Assembly (NCBI RefSeq): GCF_954871325.1
Contig: NC_088779.1
Coordinates: 16,556,846 to 16,620,845, forward strand
Length of the DNA: 64,000 bases
Source: Gordionus sp. m RMFG-2023
Taxonomy: Eukaryota > Nematomorpha > Gordioida > Chordodea > Parachordodidae
Direction: 5' to 3'
A program made the translations under genes and the position numbers. Shown here one piece after another: positions 1-11,870 of the stretch (the first letter of the stretch is position 1; every line of letters starts with the position of its first letter). Under the pieces are notes generated by a model. The model saw only the letters and a program-made list of their open reading frames with translations, was not told the DNA's origin and searched no databases.

Positions 1-520
1 TCTAATAAGTTTTTACTTGGTAAATATCTGGAAGGCATTTTAAAAGCAGGTCTTAAGGATTGAAATGGTTTCTTCCTATATAACAATGGGTATTGAAAAT
101 GCTCAATTTGACATAAAGATGGCTGCAAATTCAATATTCAGTTTACTTTCTTCTTCAGTTGTTATATTATCAATGTATTTCATTAAATTATTCTGTTTGA
201 AAAGTATTGATTTTTTTGAAAATTTATTTTTGTTTATATTATCTATTAGAATTAACATTGGAAGATGTAGATGCTATCATTGAAACCAGCAACATTATTA
301 TTTGGTGGGGTTATTATTTGAACTTCTACTGGATCTACATTATTTTTAATTATATTAATACTTAATGTTCTCAGATATCTATTGCATTTAAAAATATCTA
401 TTGTACTCTTTGTTGGGAAGCTGTATTTTAAATTGCAGTATTTGCACATTGAAAGCACTTCTTATTCTGAGCTTTGTGTTTATAAAAATATGACCAAGCA
501 TCTGAATTCTTTCTAGCCAT
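1..520 (-). pseudogene. hAT transposase N-terminus with BED-type zinc finger, broken
   Basis: Reading leftward from an ATG at 520, the product begins MARKNSDAWSYFYKH and then shows CFQCANTAI followed by STIDIFKCNRYLRTL. This resembles a BED zinc finger (aromatic-rich start, CxxC pair, then a helix that should end in His-x(3-5)-His/Cys); the distal ligand pair is degenerate. A frameshift lies right after the CxxC segment. Further on, around 1-100, another frame gives RPAFKMPSRYLPSKNLL, which fits the conserved hAT segment with the PSR motif that precedes the catalytic domain. The catalytic part would lie outside the window. At least two frame changes and a stop mean it cannot be expressed as it stands. 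Confidence 0.55.
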
Positions 521-981
521 CTATGAGAAGAAACATGAGCAATTTAAAAACCTTAACATAGTATGCATGTTGTATATATTGATTTGATGACTGTAAATAC
601 ATTAATTAAAACTAAATATCAACTAAAAACTGAATACATTGATTTAAAAATTATGAAATTGATTACTATAAATATTCTCTACTAAAAATAACATTTAAAA
701 TTTCTTATATAATTTATAAATTTTAGACTAGCTATTAATTTTAACACATAATTCTAGAATTTTGCAAATGGAGATTAGAAAATTAACATATATTTAAAAA
801 GAAAACAACCACGAGGAAAAAATGTTTTTATAATAAAAATCGTATTTATTTTATCAGAAGACCATTTTTAAAATTGGGAAAATGTTAATATTATAAAAAT
901 TATGTTGATTTAAGCAAAAAACATATTATAAAAATTGGCGTACACTATTTCCCGGGAAATTTCTCCTGTCTTACATCCCTA
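1..981 (-). mobile_element. hAT element, right part (left end outside window)
   Basis: The minus strand carries the N-terminal part of a hAT transposase. At 945-981 the sequence ends in a hAT-like terminus which, read inward from the right, begins TAGGGATGTAAGACAGG and continues into TTTCCCGGGAAA. The following 8 bases, GGTTTAAA (982-989), would be one target-site duplication, but the partner copy lies left of the window, so the boundary is inferred from terminus similarity only. The piece between the coding part and the terminus (about 530-940) is AT-rich and shows no coding similarity. Confidence 0.5.
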
Positions 982-989
982 GGTTTAAA

Positions 990-1475
990 TGCATTAAAAT
1001 AAAAATGTTTTTTTAATCTCTTTTTTTAGGTTAAAATACATGAAAATTAAAATATATTGCTTTTTGTTTTCTTTTAATTGTGAGTTTTTCATACTTTTGA
1101 ATTCTTTAAGGTATTAATTAGAAACTAGATAATTAGAGATCGATCTAAATCCCGGGGTATAATTAGGGTTCCGAGAAGTTTTTAAAATATTCCTTAAAAT
1201 TTTCTTGTTATTCCTAAACCTTAAACCAATTCTTAATAAATTATCATCTTAAAGGCTTATTTTTTAAACAAAAATATTTTCTACATCTATAAACTTATTC
1301 ATGCTTTTCGTTCTTTCTCTATTTTCTCTAATTCAAACACCAACTTATGAAAACCAAACTAAATAATACATTCTGAAGATCCTTAACTTTTATTATTTTT
1401 ATAAAGTGGGGGTCACGATATTCGATCTTTTAATGGCCGCATTTTTCCTCAAGACTATCGACAGATTCCTTAACT
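990..1475. other. AT-rich spacer, nothing recognised
   Basis: No coding similarity, no clear inverted repeat and no tandem array were seen. A short G/C-richer patch (CCCGGGG around 1151-1157) stands out but has no identifiable partner. Confidence 0.5.
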
Positions 1476-2100
1476 TCTTATTATGCATTCTTCCAGATGA
1501 GCACCTAGGCTTTGACCTTAAGCTCAGGGATACCAATAAACAATAAGATTGGAATTTTCTTTTGGTTGGTTTAGTAATTCTACTAACCTATAACCAGAAG
1601 GGTTAACTAACTTTAGGATATGCCATTGACCATGACTATGAAGAAAGGATTAAACTTCAGCCAAAATCTCAGTCTTTATCTATCTTCAAACAATTATGAA
1701 TATCATTGGCCATTATGCCAATTCTCTAAAGGCCACTATCCTAGATATAGTATAGTTAACAATATAATATTCAAAGCTCTGATAAGTGCCAAAATACCCT
1801 GCACCCTTAAGCCCTTATGTCTCAATACCTCAGATGGTTAGAGGTTAGATAATTTAACTTTAATTCCATGGGAAAGATATAAATATTACCAGGGTTTACA
1901 TTTGTGTAGCGAATTACCTATTACCCACAAAATTATCTTTCGGTGGCCGAAAAAAAACAAATATTCCGAGTAAAGAAATATTTAATTCGAAAACGCCCCG
2001 AGGCACTTTCCTTCCTAAAGAAAATACGAATATTGCCCATCTCACGAGCTATCCGAAAGTATTCTTTCAAACAAATTTCAAAAGACAAGCATTTATTAAA
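1476..2100 (+). pseudogene. Retroelement C-terminal domain fragment (GKRPDG family)
   Basis: Read on the plus strand, 1740-1880 gives NNIIFKALISAKIPCTLKP, then LNTSDG and, after a stop, LDNLTLIPWER. This aligns with the C-terminal segment of the better copies in this window (HALKSAQIPSTLEP, RSDGKRPDG, ISQIPWRRG at 28.3-28.6 kb). The region just upstream (about 1690-1740) matches the zinc-knuckle tail and KGHYPRYS corresponds to GRFIRHK. Several stops and frame changes make it a pseudogene. It lies upstream of an RT fragment (2587-3130), the reverse of the element's own domain order, so the two are separate insertions or a rearrangement. Confidence 0.6.
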
Positions 2101-2586
2101 TAATATAATTTTTTACATTTTTATTATTTTTTAAAATGCCATTTTAATTTTTTTTAAATGTTAATTTAATATAGATTTATACATATAATAATCTTATTTT
2201 AAATTTAAATAATGATAAATAATATAGGAAGAAAAAAAAAGCTGAATATCTATAAAATTATCTTAAAGATTTAAAATAATTATATTGATTATAATATTCA
2301 GATATCCTTATTTTTTACGAGAATTGGAATCTTAATCAGGCCGTTTTTAAAAATCTATCCCAAATCAAGATTTATAACGATACCACTTAGAATGTTTCTA
2401 AAATAAAATATTTTTAATGAAGGAGGTTTAAGAGAATAACATTTAGTAATTTTACTTTCTAAAAAGAGCATCATTGTGTAATCTTGAAAATACATAGAAA
2501 ATTTGTTCATTGATATAAAAAAATATTAATTTAAAATTATAAATAGTATTTAGTTTTTTATCAGATCCTGTCAAACAATATACCAA

Positions 2587-3130
2587 GTGATATCAAAGTT
2601 TTTGAAGTTCAAGAGGGTATTCATATCAAAAGATTTACCTGTTGGTCTTGATAATATTAAAGCAATTTTCCTTCAAGACAGTATTAATTATAAATCCCCC
2701 AATAGCAATTTATTATTAAGCTGCATCGCGCAATTTTCAAATCTGTTGCTAAAAGGTACAATCCCTAAACCCATCATTCCTTTAATCTTGGGCTCGGTTA
2801 ATTCCTATAAACAGGAAAGATTGTGGGGTTCGACTCATTGCTGCTGGATCAATTCGTTGTATTGTATCTAAAATCATAGTTGGACGTTTAAAATTAGCAA
2901 TATCATCAGCTCTTTCCAATCGAATGGGGGGCATCAAAGAAGGAGCAGAGCGCGCTGGCGATTCGAATTTCACTAGCTAATGCAGATCCAAATTTAATTT
3001 CCCATAAAATTGATCTTAACAATGCCCCTTTAGCTCAATTTAAAAAATTTATTTTATTCCCATATTCTGCAATAACTGTCTACAATTTTATTTTTCGTAG
3101 CTACTCCGAGCCTACTTATTTAAAATAATA
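2587..3130 (+). pseudogene. Reverse transcriptase N-half fragment, same retroelement family
   Basis: The first frame gives LLLKGTIPKPIIPLILGS. After a +1 shift near 2825 it continues VRLIAAGSIRCIVSKIIVG, matching the RT finger motif usually read as GVRPIAxGxxLRRLxxK. A further shift leads to SHKIDLNNAPL (about 3000-3030), the position of RT motif A (KIDFSNAF in the 7.8-kb copy); here the aspartate is kept but the following residues are altered. Reading stops at about 3125. Motifs B and C are absent. Two frameshifts mark it as dead. Confidence 0.65.
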
Positions 3131-5625
3131 TGACAAAATTATTCTTTCTTATGAAGGTATATAAAAATGGCCTATTGAGTCCACCGTTATTTTGCCTAGG
3201 TGATCAAACATTAATGGATTAAATCTTTTTAAAATATCAGCGCATACACCAAAAAGGAAATGACATTTAAATTTGTATCTCATTTCCGTAACCTAAGGTA
3301 TATTTATTCACACCGCATGCATTTGGAAATGGCAAAGTCAGCCTTGCATAAAGATTACTAATTTACAGGATTGTAAATCAATTTATTATTTTTATGCAGT
3401 AAAAAATTTAGCGAAAAAAAAATTCATACGTGCATTATTAGTTTGTGGGATCTTTTTGCCTAATTTGATTTTTCCGGGTCAAAATCCAAAAAGTCATTCA
3501 CATGAAATCAATAAAATTATTAGGACAAGTGCAGAGCTTAATCGGCGAAGCTATAGTTCAGTTTGGAATCATAATAAAAATGTTAGTCCTGTTTAATCAA
3601 AATCTATAATTTGATTTAATTTTAAAAATGAACTTTTTGTCAAATGATGTCATATTGCAATCACATAGTGTCCTTTTGCAATATCAAAGTGATTGAACTA
3701 AATTAAAATGTCACTATGTGTTTTTAAAAAAGGGTTATGGGTCTGAAAATGGAGACTAAGTGACTAAAAAAGTTATATATTTAATACAATTATTTCATAT
3801 TATTTAAACCAAATTATATTGCTATTTTATTTAGATGAAGATGATATCTCAATTATAGAAATATTAACTGGCCTCAATATATCCGAACGCCAATATTTAA
3901 TGTATAAATATCAAATAAAACAAAAACAGGTTCATTTTTTTATGGCAACTAGATAATATCTGGGTACACACGTGATTGTTAGAAATGCCAAATTTTTTAA
4001 GACTCAAATTTTAGTGGGGAATCGGCTCTTTGTTGGCAGAGCTTAGGGATTTAAATGACAATATAAAATTAATTTTTAAATATTATTCATATCCTATTTT
4101 ATCTTTGTTTTGCCCATTTTTTTTCTCTTTCTTCATAATAAATTTAAATTATAAGAAAAATTTCAAAAAATGGTGTTTATTTTTAATTTATCAATATATA
4201 TATTTCCCGTCGATATAATAGAATATCTAAAAAAGTGCAAAATTAATTATTTAATTGAAAAAGGTGCTGTAAAATAGAAAAACAATATTATATTTGTGGC
4301 TTTACTATAATATTATAACTAGTGAAGGTCAAGGGTTGAGTTTGGTCTGGTCATTGATCTCATTTAGTTTTTCCAACCCTGTTAGCATAAATCTTAAAAA
4401 TATTTTATGTGTCTATCATTTTTAACAATTACTTTATTAAAGACTGCGTCTAAAACCAAAAAAAATATTAAAAAAGATTATTGGAAAATTTTATAAAAAC
4501 TTGTCTAAAACTTAAATATTATCAATAAATATATAATATTCACATCTCCCGTATTCCTTCCTTCATTTGTACACGTTATAATGAAAAATTATCAAAGAAC
4601 GAATTCGATAAATTTAAATATATAATTAAATAAATTTATTACTTGTATTATTTTTTATTAAATATTAATTAATATACATGTTACTTAATTAAATCTATAT
4701 TTATTAAAATCTCAAAATATAAAAGAAATATCAAGTTAATAAAATTCGTGCTAGATGGAGCGTCATTTTATGAGTTGATTTTTCAGAATTGATGAATCTA
4801 TTTATTAAGAATGTTTATCAACGGTGAAAAACTGATATAGTTAGCTCGGTTTATATTAATTGAGATACTTTGTCAAAGTTAAAAATGTTTGTTTGGATTT
4901 TAGATCTTAGAAATATAATGCAATGCCCTATATAAGTAGAACCGTAGATAAGGCTAGGGCGTGAGTGCTGATGGGATTGGTTTTGTTCTGCTTCTACGAG
5001 AGCATTATGGATTAGGTTGAAAGGTGCTAGCAAATTAATAAATGAAAAAATAAAAATTAAATTATATATTGTAATTAAATAAAGAAAGAATTAATAAATG
5101 TTAAATTGAAAATTAAATTATGCATTCATATGAAATTCATTATTGACTGTAAGTTTTAGATTATTTTAATAACCAGAAAATTCACCAAAAATATATACAT
5201 CATTGGTAAGTATTATAATACATTTAAGATATGCCTAGACTATAATATAAAAAAGATATATTTAATATATTAAGCTAACTGATTCTCTTTATTCTTTAAA
5301 ATATTAATAGGATATTTCTCAGATTTAATTAGTTTAAATTTAATGCTAAAATATAAGATTTTAAAATTGATAATACCTTTGTAACTAAATTATCTGCTAT
5401 TTTTAGTAATTGAATAAATATTGTATTTAAATAATTGACGTAATTAGTTACAAAAAATTTCTAAAGTTAAAATGATTAATTTGTTGCCACGAGATATAAA
5501 AAATGGCTTCCCTTTATATCAAATCAAATAAAGAATAGTTTGAATAATAGCATAATTCTATTAAAATTATACTGATTATTTCTTTAAAAAAAGGAAAAAA
5601 AATATGATTAAGTGAATAAACAATA
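3131..5625. other. AT-rich region without recognised genes
   Basis: No protein similarity was recognised in six frames. A plus-strand open stretch around 3430-3600 (containing FPGQNPKSHSHEINKII) has ordinary amino-acid use but no family I know. Around 3665-3722 CACATAGTG and CACTATGTG form short inverted repeats 45 bases apart. The segment 4900-5035 is visibly richer in G+C than its surroundings and has a 60-codon minus-strand reading frame with no recognised product. Confidence 0.4.
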
Positions 5626-5629
5626 TTTG

Positions 5630-5773
5630 AGGCTGCATTCAAAGTGGAGACGGATCCGTTTTTTACATCCGTTCCATTAAAAATAAAAATCAATATAATA
5701 TCATTTTTAATGAGATTGACTTTTGACGAAACGGATGTAAAAAACGGATCCGTCTCCACTTTGAATGCAGCCT
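5630..5773. mobile_element. Hairpin MITE with perfect 44-bp arms
   Basis: Positions 5630-5673 and 5730-5773 are exact inverted complements over 44 bases; the arms begin AGGCTGCATTCAAAGTGG and include GGATCC. A further inner pair (ATTAAAAAT / ATTTTTAAT) extends the hairpin. If the element starts at GGCTGC it is flanked by TGA on both sides, a 3-bp duplication as made by PIF/Harbinger-type transposases; this assignment is inference from TSD length and the GGxTG-like end. It has no coding capacity. The exact arm identity suggests a young or gene-converted copy. Confidence 0.75.
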
Positions 5774-5927
5774 GACTGACCAAATATGGTAATATTCAAC
5801 TAAATGTTTCTATAAAATATTCATAAATAATGTATAAAAAATAAAAAACATTGTAAATAAAAATTGAACACAAAATTTTATCATGAAGGTTAAGATAGGC
5901 TCTCTTAACATAATAAATAAAAGGAGA

Positions 5928-5951
5928 AAGGGAAAGGGAAAGGGAAAGGAA
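5928..5951. repeat. GGGAAA microsatellite
   Basis: Four near-perfect GGGAAA units preceded by AGGAGAAA. Simple repeat; no associated gene. Confidence 0.8.
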
Positions 5952-5959
5952 TAAAAACA

Positions 5960-6920
5960 AACTAAAAAATATTATATTTAAAAATAGCTAAAATTCTCAA
6001 AATATATATTAATAGGTAAAAACCACTTAAAATAACATTATTTTCACTCTACTAATATCATATTCTTATAAATCAATTCAAATCCTTTCAATCAAATAAA
6101 TTTGAGATCCAAAATTACACAATCACCTAAATTGATCACAAACTTGAATGTTAAATAAGGACCTTTGCCCTCCTTGAGACACATTATACTACTATTGCAT
6201 CTAGGTGTTCATGCATACACACTATGGTTCAACTCTCCATCAGTATTCCTCCCTCACCATCACAAATCCCACAAATGTTGTTATCAATTACCCCATTATG
6301 ACCATTTTTCTTTGCAATTAAAGTTTTTATATCATGATCTCATAGTTTAAAAATAGAAAATCAAAATTTTAGAATTATTCCATATAGAAAGTTTTAAATT
6401 TATTAGTAAATGGAATATATAATTGATGGTAACTTTCAACATAAATTTATATGAATTTTAATTTACACAACAATACATAAATTTAGCCATAAAGACAATT
6501 GTGAATTTTAACAATAATGATATTCTCCTTCACCATCAATCTAGTAAAATTTCTAATGAGCCTACTAGACCTCAGCACAGAACCTATCAAATATAACTGC
6601 CCATTGTGTAATAAACCAAATTTAGGTTATGGCCATCTCATCGAAAAAAATAAAGTGTCCTCAATCTGTTACCCATCTTATCACCAGCTATTCTTAGAAC
6701 CCTTAATGCCTTTCTGCCCTTGCCCTCACAACAACACCCATAGTCACTATTCCCACATCATTGGCTGACGTGCTTACTTTTCTAATTAAGATTACAATTA
6801 AACTATATATGACTTTATTAACTCGTTATATATAAAATATCAATCATCATAATTTATTGCATGGCATTTATAACATTAATAGTATATTATATCGCATTTA
6901 TAACACTTACTAGCCCAATA
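5960..6920. other. Upstream flank of retroelement, uncertain content
   Basis: A short plus-strand frame around 6590-6760 reads CPLCNKPNLGYGHLIE and then CPCPHNNTHSH. It is Cys/His-rich and could be a degenerate N-terminal zinc finger of the retroelement whose RT lies at 7.4 kb, but the spacing fits no finger I can name. The rest is AT-rich with no similarity. Confidence 0.3.
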
Positions 6921-6929
6921 ATCCCTACC

Positions 6930-9310
6930 TCCACTGTCGCAAATGTTTCCACGTTTAATCCAACCGACTCCACAGTTGTAGAAATATTTTTAAAGAAACC
7001 AAAACCAATTGTAATTTTAAGAATACCTATGGGAGCAAGGCTTCAAGTTGCGAGACAACTCTCGAAAAACTTGACTTCCTTAATTAATATTCATTCTTCT
7101 GTAAAAAAAACCCTGTCAATTGCTTTTATTACCCTACAAGTTCCTGATCCTGTCAGCAAAAAATCTTTGACATAGCAAATTAAGGATACAACTATCTACC
7201 CCTTACCCATCAATTACATTTCTACTAAGGGTGATGACACAAATAAATGACCTGCTTATAGGCCAGGCTAATAAATAAAAACTGGATAACCTGAATGTTA
7301 AATCTGGCATTTATCTGGCAACCTCTAACAATAAGCTGGCTCCCTACGATAGCAACTTATCCCAAAAAGACCACTCATACGATCTTAAGGACGAAATACC
7401 GTTTTCCCCTTAAGCTCCTTTAATTGCGGCCACTTACCCCACACGCGGCGTTAGACCACTCTCTCCTTCAAACGCGATTCCTCACCTGGTTTGATGGGTT
7501 TCGCCCAATATTTATACAGGATCTAACTGCACCTTACATCACACAACAATGCGATGTGGAAAAAATTACCCAACTTATCACCCGTATACTTACTGGAGGC
7601 ATAATAACCGCCATTATTCCACTCCTATATGGAGACAAATTCATCGCTCTCCATAAGCCAAGCCTAATAAAGATATTCGCCCTATCTCTATTGGAACCAC
7701 AAGCTAGTAGTAAGCAGAATATTGTTCACAATATCCAATCTCCCTTCACATGATCCAGATGTATTTACAAGCAGACCCCAGCCACGATATCCTAGTTAAA
7801 ATAGACTTTTCGAACGCCTTTAACTCTCTAAGGCTTAGAGCGTTTCTAAATATTATCCTCACCCTCTACCCAGAATACTCTCATTATCTTCGATTGCTAT
7901 GCTAATCCCTCACATCTTCAATTTGAAGATAGATTGATTCCTTCTAGCGATGGAATAGAACAAGGTAAACCTCTAGGTTCCTTTTTGTTCTGTCTGGACA
8001 TTAATAGCCCAATGACCAATGCAAAATTGGTATATCGACGATGGTATACTAGGCGGCCCACCGGATGAAGTTATGAAGGCAATCAAAATAATAAAATCGA
8101 ATGAGAGCAGTTTGGGACTGCCAATTAATCAAGACAAGAGCTAATCTCTTGGGATCATTGACCTTAACCACGATCCTATGTTCAATCGTACACCATTGAA
8201 CGCTTTAGCACATCTCAGATGAGTCCTTTATAAAGTTCTTCGCCGATATTTTACAAGAGATATCCCTCATGTGCGATACACTATCCCGCCTCCACTTCCT
8301 ATTGGAGTCTTCTAATCCCAAATATTTAATATATACTCCGATCATCGCGAATCTTTCAATACGATGTCAACCTGGCTGGCATGAGCTCTAGATTTAACTC
8401 CTCACAGAAGATATACTCTATCTTAAATTTGGAGATCTATCTTGGTTACAAGCTACCTTTTCAATCAAATCCGGTGACATTGGCATAAGGTCGCCTTCCC
8501 TACTTTCTGTTAGTGCGTTCATATTCTCTCGCCTGTCTTGCGAGACCCATTGCTTCTGCAACAATTCATCTATGAAAGTATCTGTCATTAGTCGATCCTT
8601 TCTCATCGGCACTACAGAAGAACTGGGACAAGTCTCTAATTGACAACACCGTTGTATACCTTAAATTGAGGAGCCAACCCGAAGACCATTCTCTACTTTT
8701 TCCATTTCCGCAGACAGTGGATAAGAATTTCCAGGCTTTCCATCGCGAAATCTTGAGCAGCTTCTAAGCAATGATGAGCTACGTCATGCCATCGGTCTTA
8801 AACTTAATTGCGATATGGTAATACCCTATCACTGTGTCCTTTGTCAAACAGGCCGTCACTCTTAGAGGGTGATTTATTAGGCATTCAATATGCAATGATA
8901 CTATTGTCAGGGCCCTAAAATCTGCCGGCATCCCATCAACCCTCGAACCTATTGGCCTTTACAATTCCGATGGTAAGCGGCCTGATTGTTCTACCATGAT
9001 CTCTTGGAAGAGGGGGGTGAGATTTCTCATAAATCGATCCTCTTGCCTTTTCCAATATAAACAGATATGCTCTACTAGACGCCGAAATGAATAAACCGAT
9101 AAATACTCGCCATCGCTTCCTGACAACTATACATTCCTACCACTGATCGCCACGACTCTAACATGGTTCGGCTCTCATGCTCTGGCCTTCCTTAACTGGG
9201 AAACCGAATCTTTTCTACGAGGATCCCAACGAGGGTTTCTACTTGCGTCAAAGGTTAGCCCTAAACATAATAGAATGCAAATATCTCAGCTTTATACTCC
9301 TAATGACCGA
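6930..9310 (+). pseudogene. Non-LTR-like reverse transcriptase element, longest copy
   Basis: Domains occur in the expected order on the plus strand but in changing frames. 7030-7170 has the pre-RT segment (RIPMGARLQVARQLSKNL). 7490-7690 has the RT fingers (ILTGGIITAIIPLLYGDKF). 7798-7821 is motif A, KIDFSNAF. 7951-7995 is motif B, GIEQGKPLGSFLF. 8028-8060 is motif C, WYIDDGILGG, with both catalytic aspartates kept. 8450-8530 has the thumb-like segment FSIKSGDIGIRSPS. 8780-9030 has the knuckle region and SAGIPSTLEP, then NSDGKRPDC, where the last G of GKRPDG is lost. 9126-9300 is the tail with RGFYLRQRLALNI. The GKRPD segment resembles a restriction-like nuclease core, an inference. About ten frameshifts and stops rule out function. 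Confidence 0.75.
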
Positions 9311-9626
9311 AACCCCCTAATTGAACATCCTATGTACTTAGGCTATTTTGCTTCCAATTAAAACGTTGAAGCTAAAAGGGAATATGGATCTCAATTAATA
9401 AAAAACATATAATTGTGATTTACTAATATTATATATTTTTTTTCCAATAATTGTGAAAATTATAACTTATTTTATAATTTTATAATCATTTTTGACTTTA
9501 TGCTAATCTTTTCTATTAATATTTAATATAATATATTTTCTTGTTAAATTATATTTATAAAAATTTTATATGTGATCTGATATAAAAAGTTATACTTATA
9601 AATATCATATTCTATCAAGTTAAGTA
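9311..9626. other. AT-rich spacer between retroelement and inverted-repeat element
   Basis: No coding similarity. It may include the 3' untranslated end of the upstream retroelement; no poly-A tail or target duplication could be fixed. Confidence 0.4.
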
Positions 9627-10898
9627 GGGGAGACCGGGGTAAAACGATAGTCATTTTGCATATTTATCATAAAAATTTTAAACAAAAGTCAAACACAACA
9701 AATTATAGTTCAATGTATAGCCCCATATCTACTAGATAAAAAAAGTGTAGCCCTCTACCTATAATATTTTAGGAGTTATGATTAGTTATGTCAAACTACT
9801 CATTTTCGCCATTTTACCCTGGGTATGGATAAGCATTGAGGTAAAGTGGTTAAAATAATATTTGACATATATTTATCGTTTTATTTAACAAATATTACAA
9901 ATTTAAGATATATTTATGATTTTTATTTACAAACTAATCAATACAATATGGACATGTAAAGTAGTTATCATAGCACATTTAGAATGCACCCATTCAAGGC
10001 ACATTGTGCATTTTAACCATTCATCTATTTTTATAGATTTTATTGCAAATAACACATAAACAATTCTTTTTTGATATCTTTTTTCTTCTCTGAATAAATA
10101 ATTTCAATATTAATTTGGTAGCTTTATTAGTAATGCTCAATTGAAATATATAATATATTTATTAATTAATACTCAATTCAAATACGATCATAATAATTTA
10201 ATTATGTCTAGGCGTTAATCCCATAAATGACCAATCTAGATTCTTCTTCATTTGTAAATATTTGTTTATGATCTGAACTTTAAATACCATTTTTATATCT
10301 TCTTCTCAATGTTGTATCAGGTATTTTATATTTTAGCAGACAAATTCAATGAAGTGTAATTGTTATTTTATATTTTATGGCTTCATCTATTATACTTACA
10401 TCTCTGAATATTGTTTTTCTTTTATAATTTCTCATTATTTGATTGATACAATAAAAATTATAATAAATAAATGTAAGAAAAATTTAATGTGAATAATTAT
10501 ATATTTTAACCGTTTTACCCACAACAGCTCTACCCCAAGGTGACATATATTATAAATATCGTTATTGCGTGACTTCTAATATAGCTATAGATGTCAGATA
10601 AATTTTATTTTATAGCTAATACATTAATGAACATGTGTGCCAAATTTTGAATCCTGAGGATGTATATTTTACTAAAAGCAAATTATACTAGAGAATGATT
10701 TTTATATTTTTTGTGTAAAAAACAATTTTTTGACAAAATATATAAAACCAGGTAAGTTTTTTAAAAGATGAACATAGGTAAGAAATTAGATATAAAAATA
10801 CATCTTCACACCAAATTTAAAATCATTGTGCTCAAGGGGTTAAAAAGTTATTCGCGTTAACATTGTTACCCCGTCAATCGCTTTACCCCGGTCTCCTC
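9627..10898. mobile_element. TA-flanked inverted-repeat DNA element (non-autonomous)
   Basis: Left end GGGGAGACCGGGGTAAA (9627) and the reverse complement of 10877-10898 agree at 20 of 22 positions. Each end is bordered by TA (9625-9626 and 10899-10900), the duplication expected of Tc1/mariner-type transposition. The interior has no transposase. It repeats fragments of the terminal motif, e.g. CATTTTACCCTGGGTATGG near 9810 and GTTTTACCC near 10510. A lone related left end (GGGGAGACTAGGGTGAAAC) occurs at 59933, so the family is dispersed. Confidence 0.75.
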
Positions 10899-10956
10899 TA
10901 AATATATATTATATTCCACATTTCGCCAATATAAAATTTAGAATATTTGTAATAAC

Positions 10957-11059
10957 CAGGGGCCCGGAACATGGACATTTTTGCATTACTATTTTGTTCC
11001 GGTTTAAAATAATTATTCGTTCCGTTCCAGATTTTGGAACGTTCCTTTCCATGTCCCTG
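10957..11059. mobile_element. 103-bp hAT-type MITE
   Basis: The left end CAGGGGCCCGGAACATGG and the inward-read right end CAGGGACATGGAAAGG are related terminal inverted repeats starting with CAGGG, typical of hAT. The flanks GTAATAAC (10949-10956) and ATTATAAC (11060-11067) match at 6 of 8 positions, a decayed 8-bp target duplication. The interior is dominated by GTTCCG/GGAACG motifs in both orientations. No coding capacity. Confidence 0.6.
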
Positions 11060-11279
11060 ATTATAACAGCTATGAAATATTTTCCTTTGATAATTTTTGT
11101 TTTATCTAATATATATTCAAATATACTCAGATTTTTATTTATTGGAAATATTAGAAAATAGAAATTGAATGAAGTATGGAAGAAATTTTTACTTATATTA
11201 AATCCATAGGATATGATATTCCAAATTATTTTAGTCAGACTCAAGTCGGGAAGAATTTACAGAGGTCCAAAACCAAAAT

Positions 11280-11870
11280 AACATGGCAGATCACATGTAC
11301 TTAAACTGGACCATTTAAGAGTCGATTCCTGTGGCTATTAAGAATGTCGATAGCTAGTGGCCAGAAATAATTCCGATTAACAGTGGCATAGGAAGTGAGA
11401 TTCTATTTAGATTTGGAAAAATAAAAGTAATTGTTTCCGATGACAAGCCACAATTTAATAGCTTGAAATTCAATATTTTTCCTCCAAAAAATGAGATTAA
11501 ACTAGTAAAAGGCAGTCTTTTATCAATAATAAACGAATGGAATGGGGAAGAAATTGGTAAGATTATTTAAAAACAATATATATTAAATATAAGTAGAAGA
11601 TTTATTAAGTAGTTTGTGTATTTTTTTTATATATTCAGAAATACTGGGGAGAGGGCAGATAATGATCAGAATCCTACTGAAATACTCCTAAAAATTAAAC
11701 CCATAGGTTCATTATATCAAATGTTTTAGAAAATGCAAGAAAAAATTGAGTATTGTAAAAAATATTATGTTAGAGCAAAAATATGGTCAAGGACTTATAA
11801 TTCCAAAGAAATTAAATGGGAAAAAGAGTGGATTTATACTAGAATCTTTGCGTGAGTAGAAACAAGAAGA
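11280..11870 (+). pseudogene. Ty3/Gypsy-type integrase remnant
   Basis: Plus-strand reading gives RFGKIKVIVSDDKPQFNS (11407-11460), which fits the integrase core motif around the second catalytic aspartate (RFG-P-x-x-I-x-SDxGxxF). About 200 bp later NPTEILLKIKP fits the segment that usually reads SPxExLLGRxPR, followed by a lysine-rich stretch resembling the integrase C-terminus (KIEYCKKYYVRAKIW). The catalytic core is interrupted by stops, and no LTR, RT or protease was seen nearby. The assignment to an LTR retrotransposon integrase rests on these two motifs. Confidence 0.5.

Noticed and set aside
8418-8612. 64-codon minus-strand open frame
   Set aside because: Opposite strand of the retroelement segment SIKSGDIGIRSPS, which has the family similarity.
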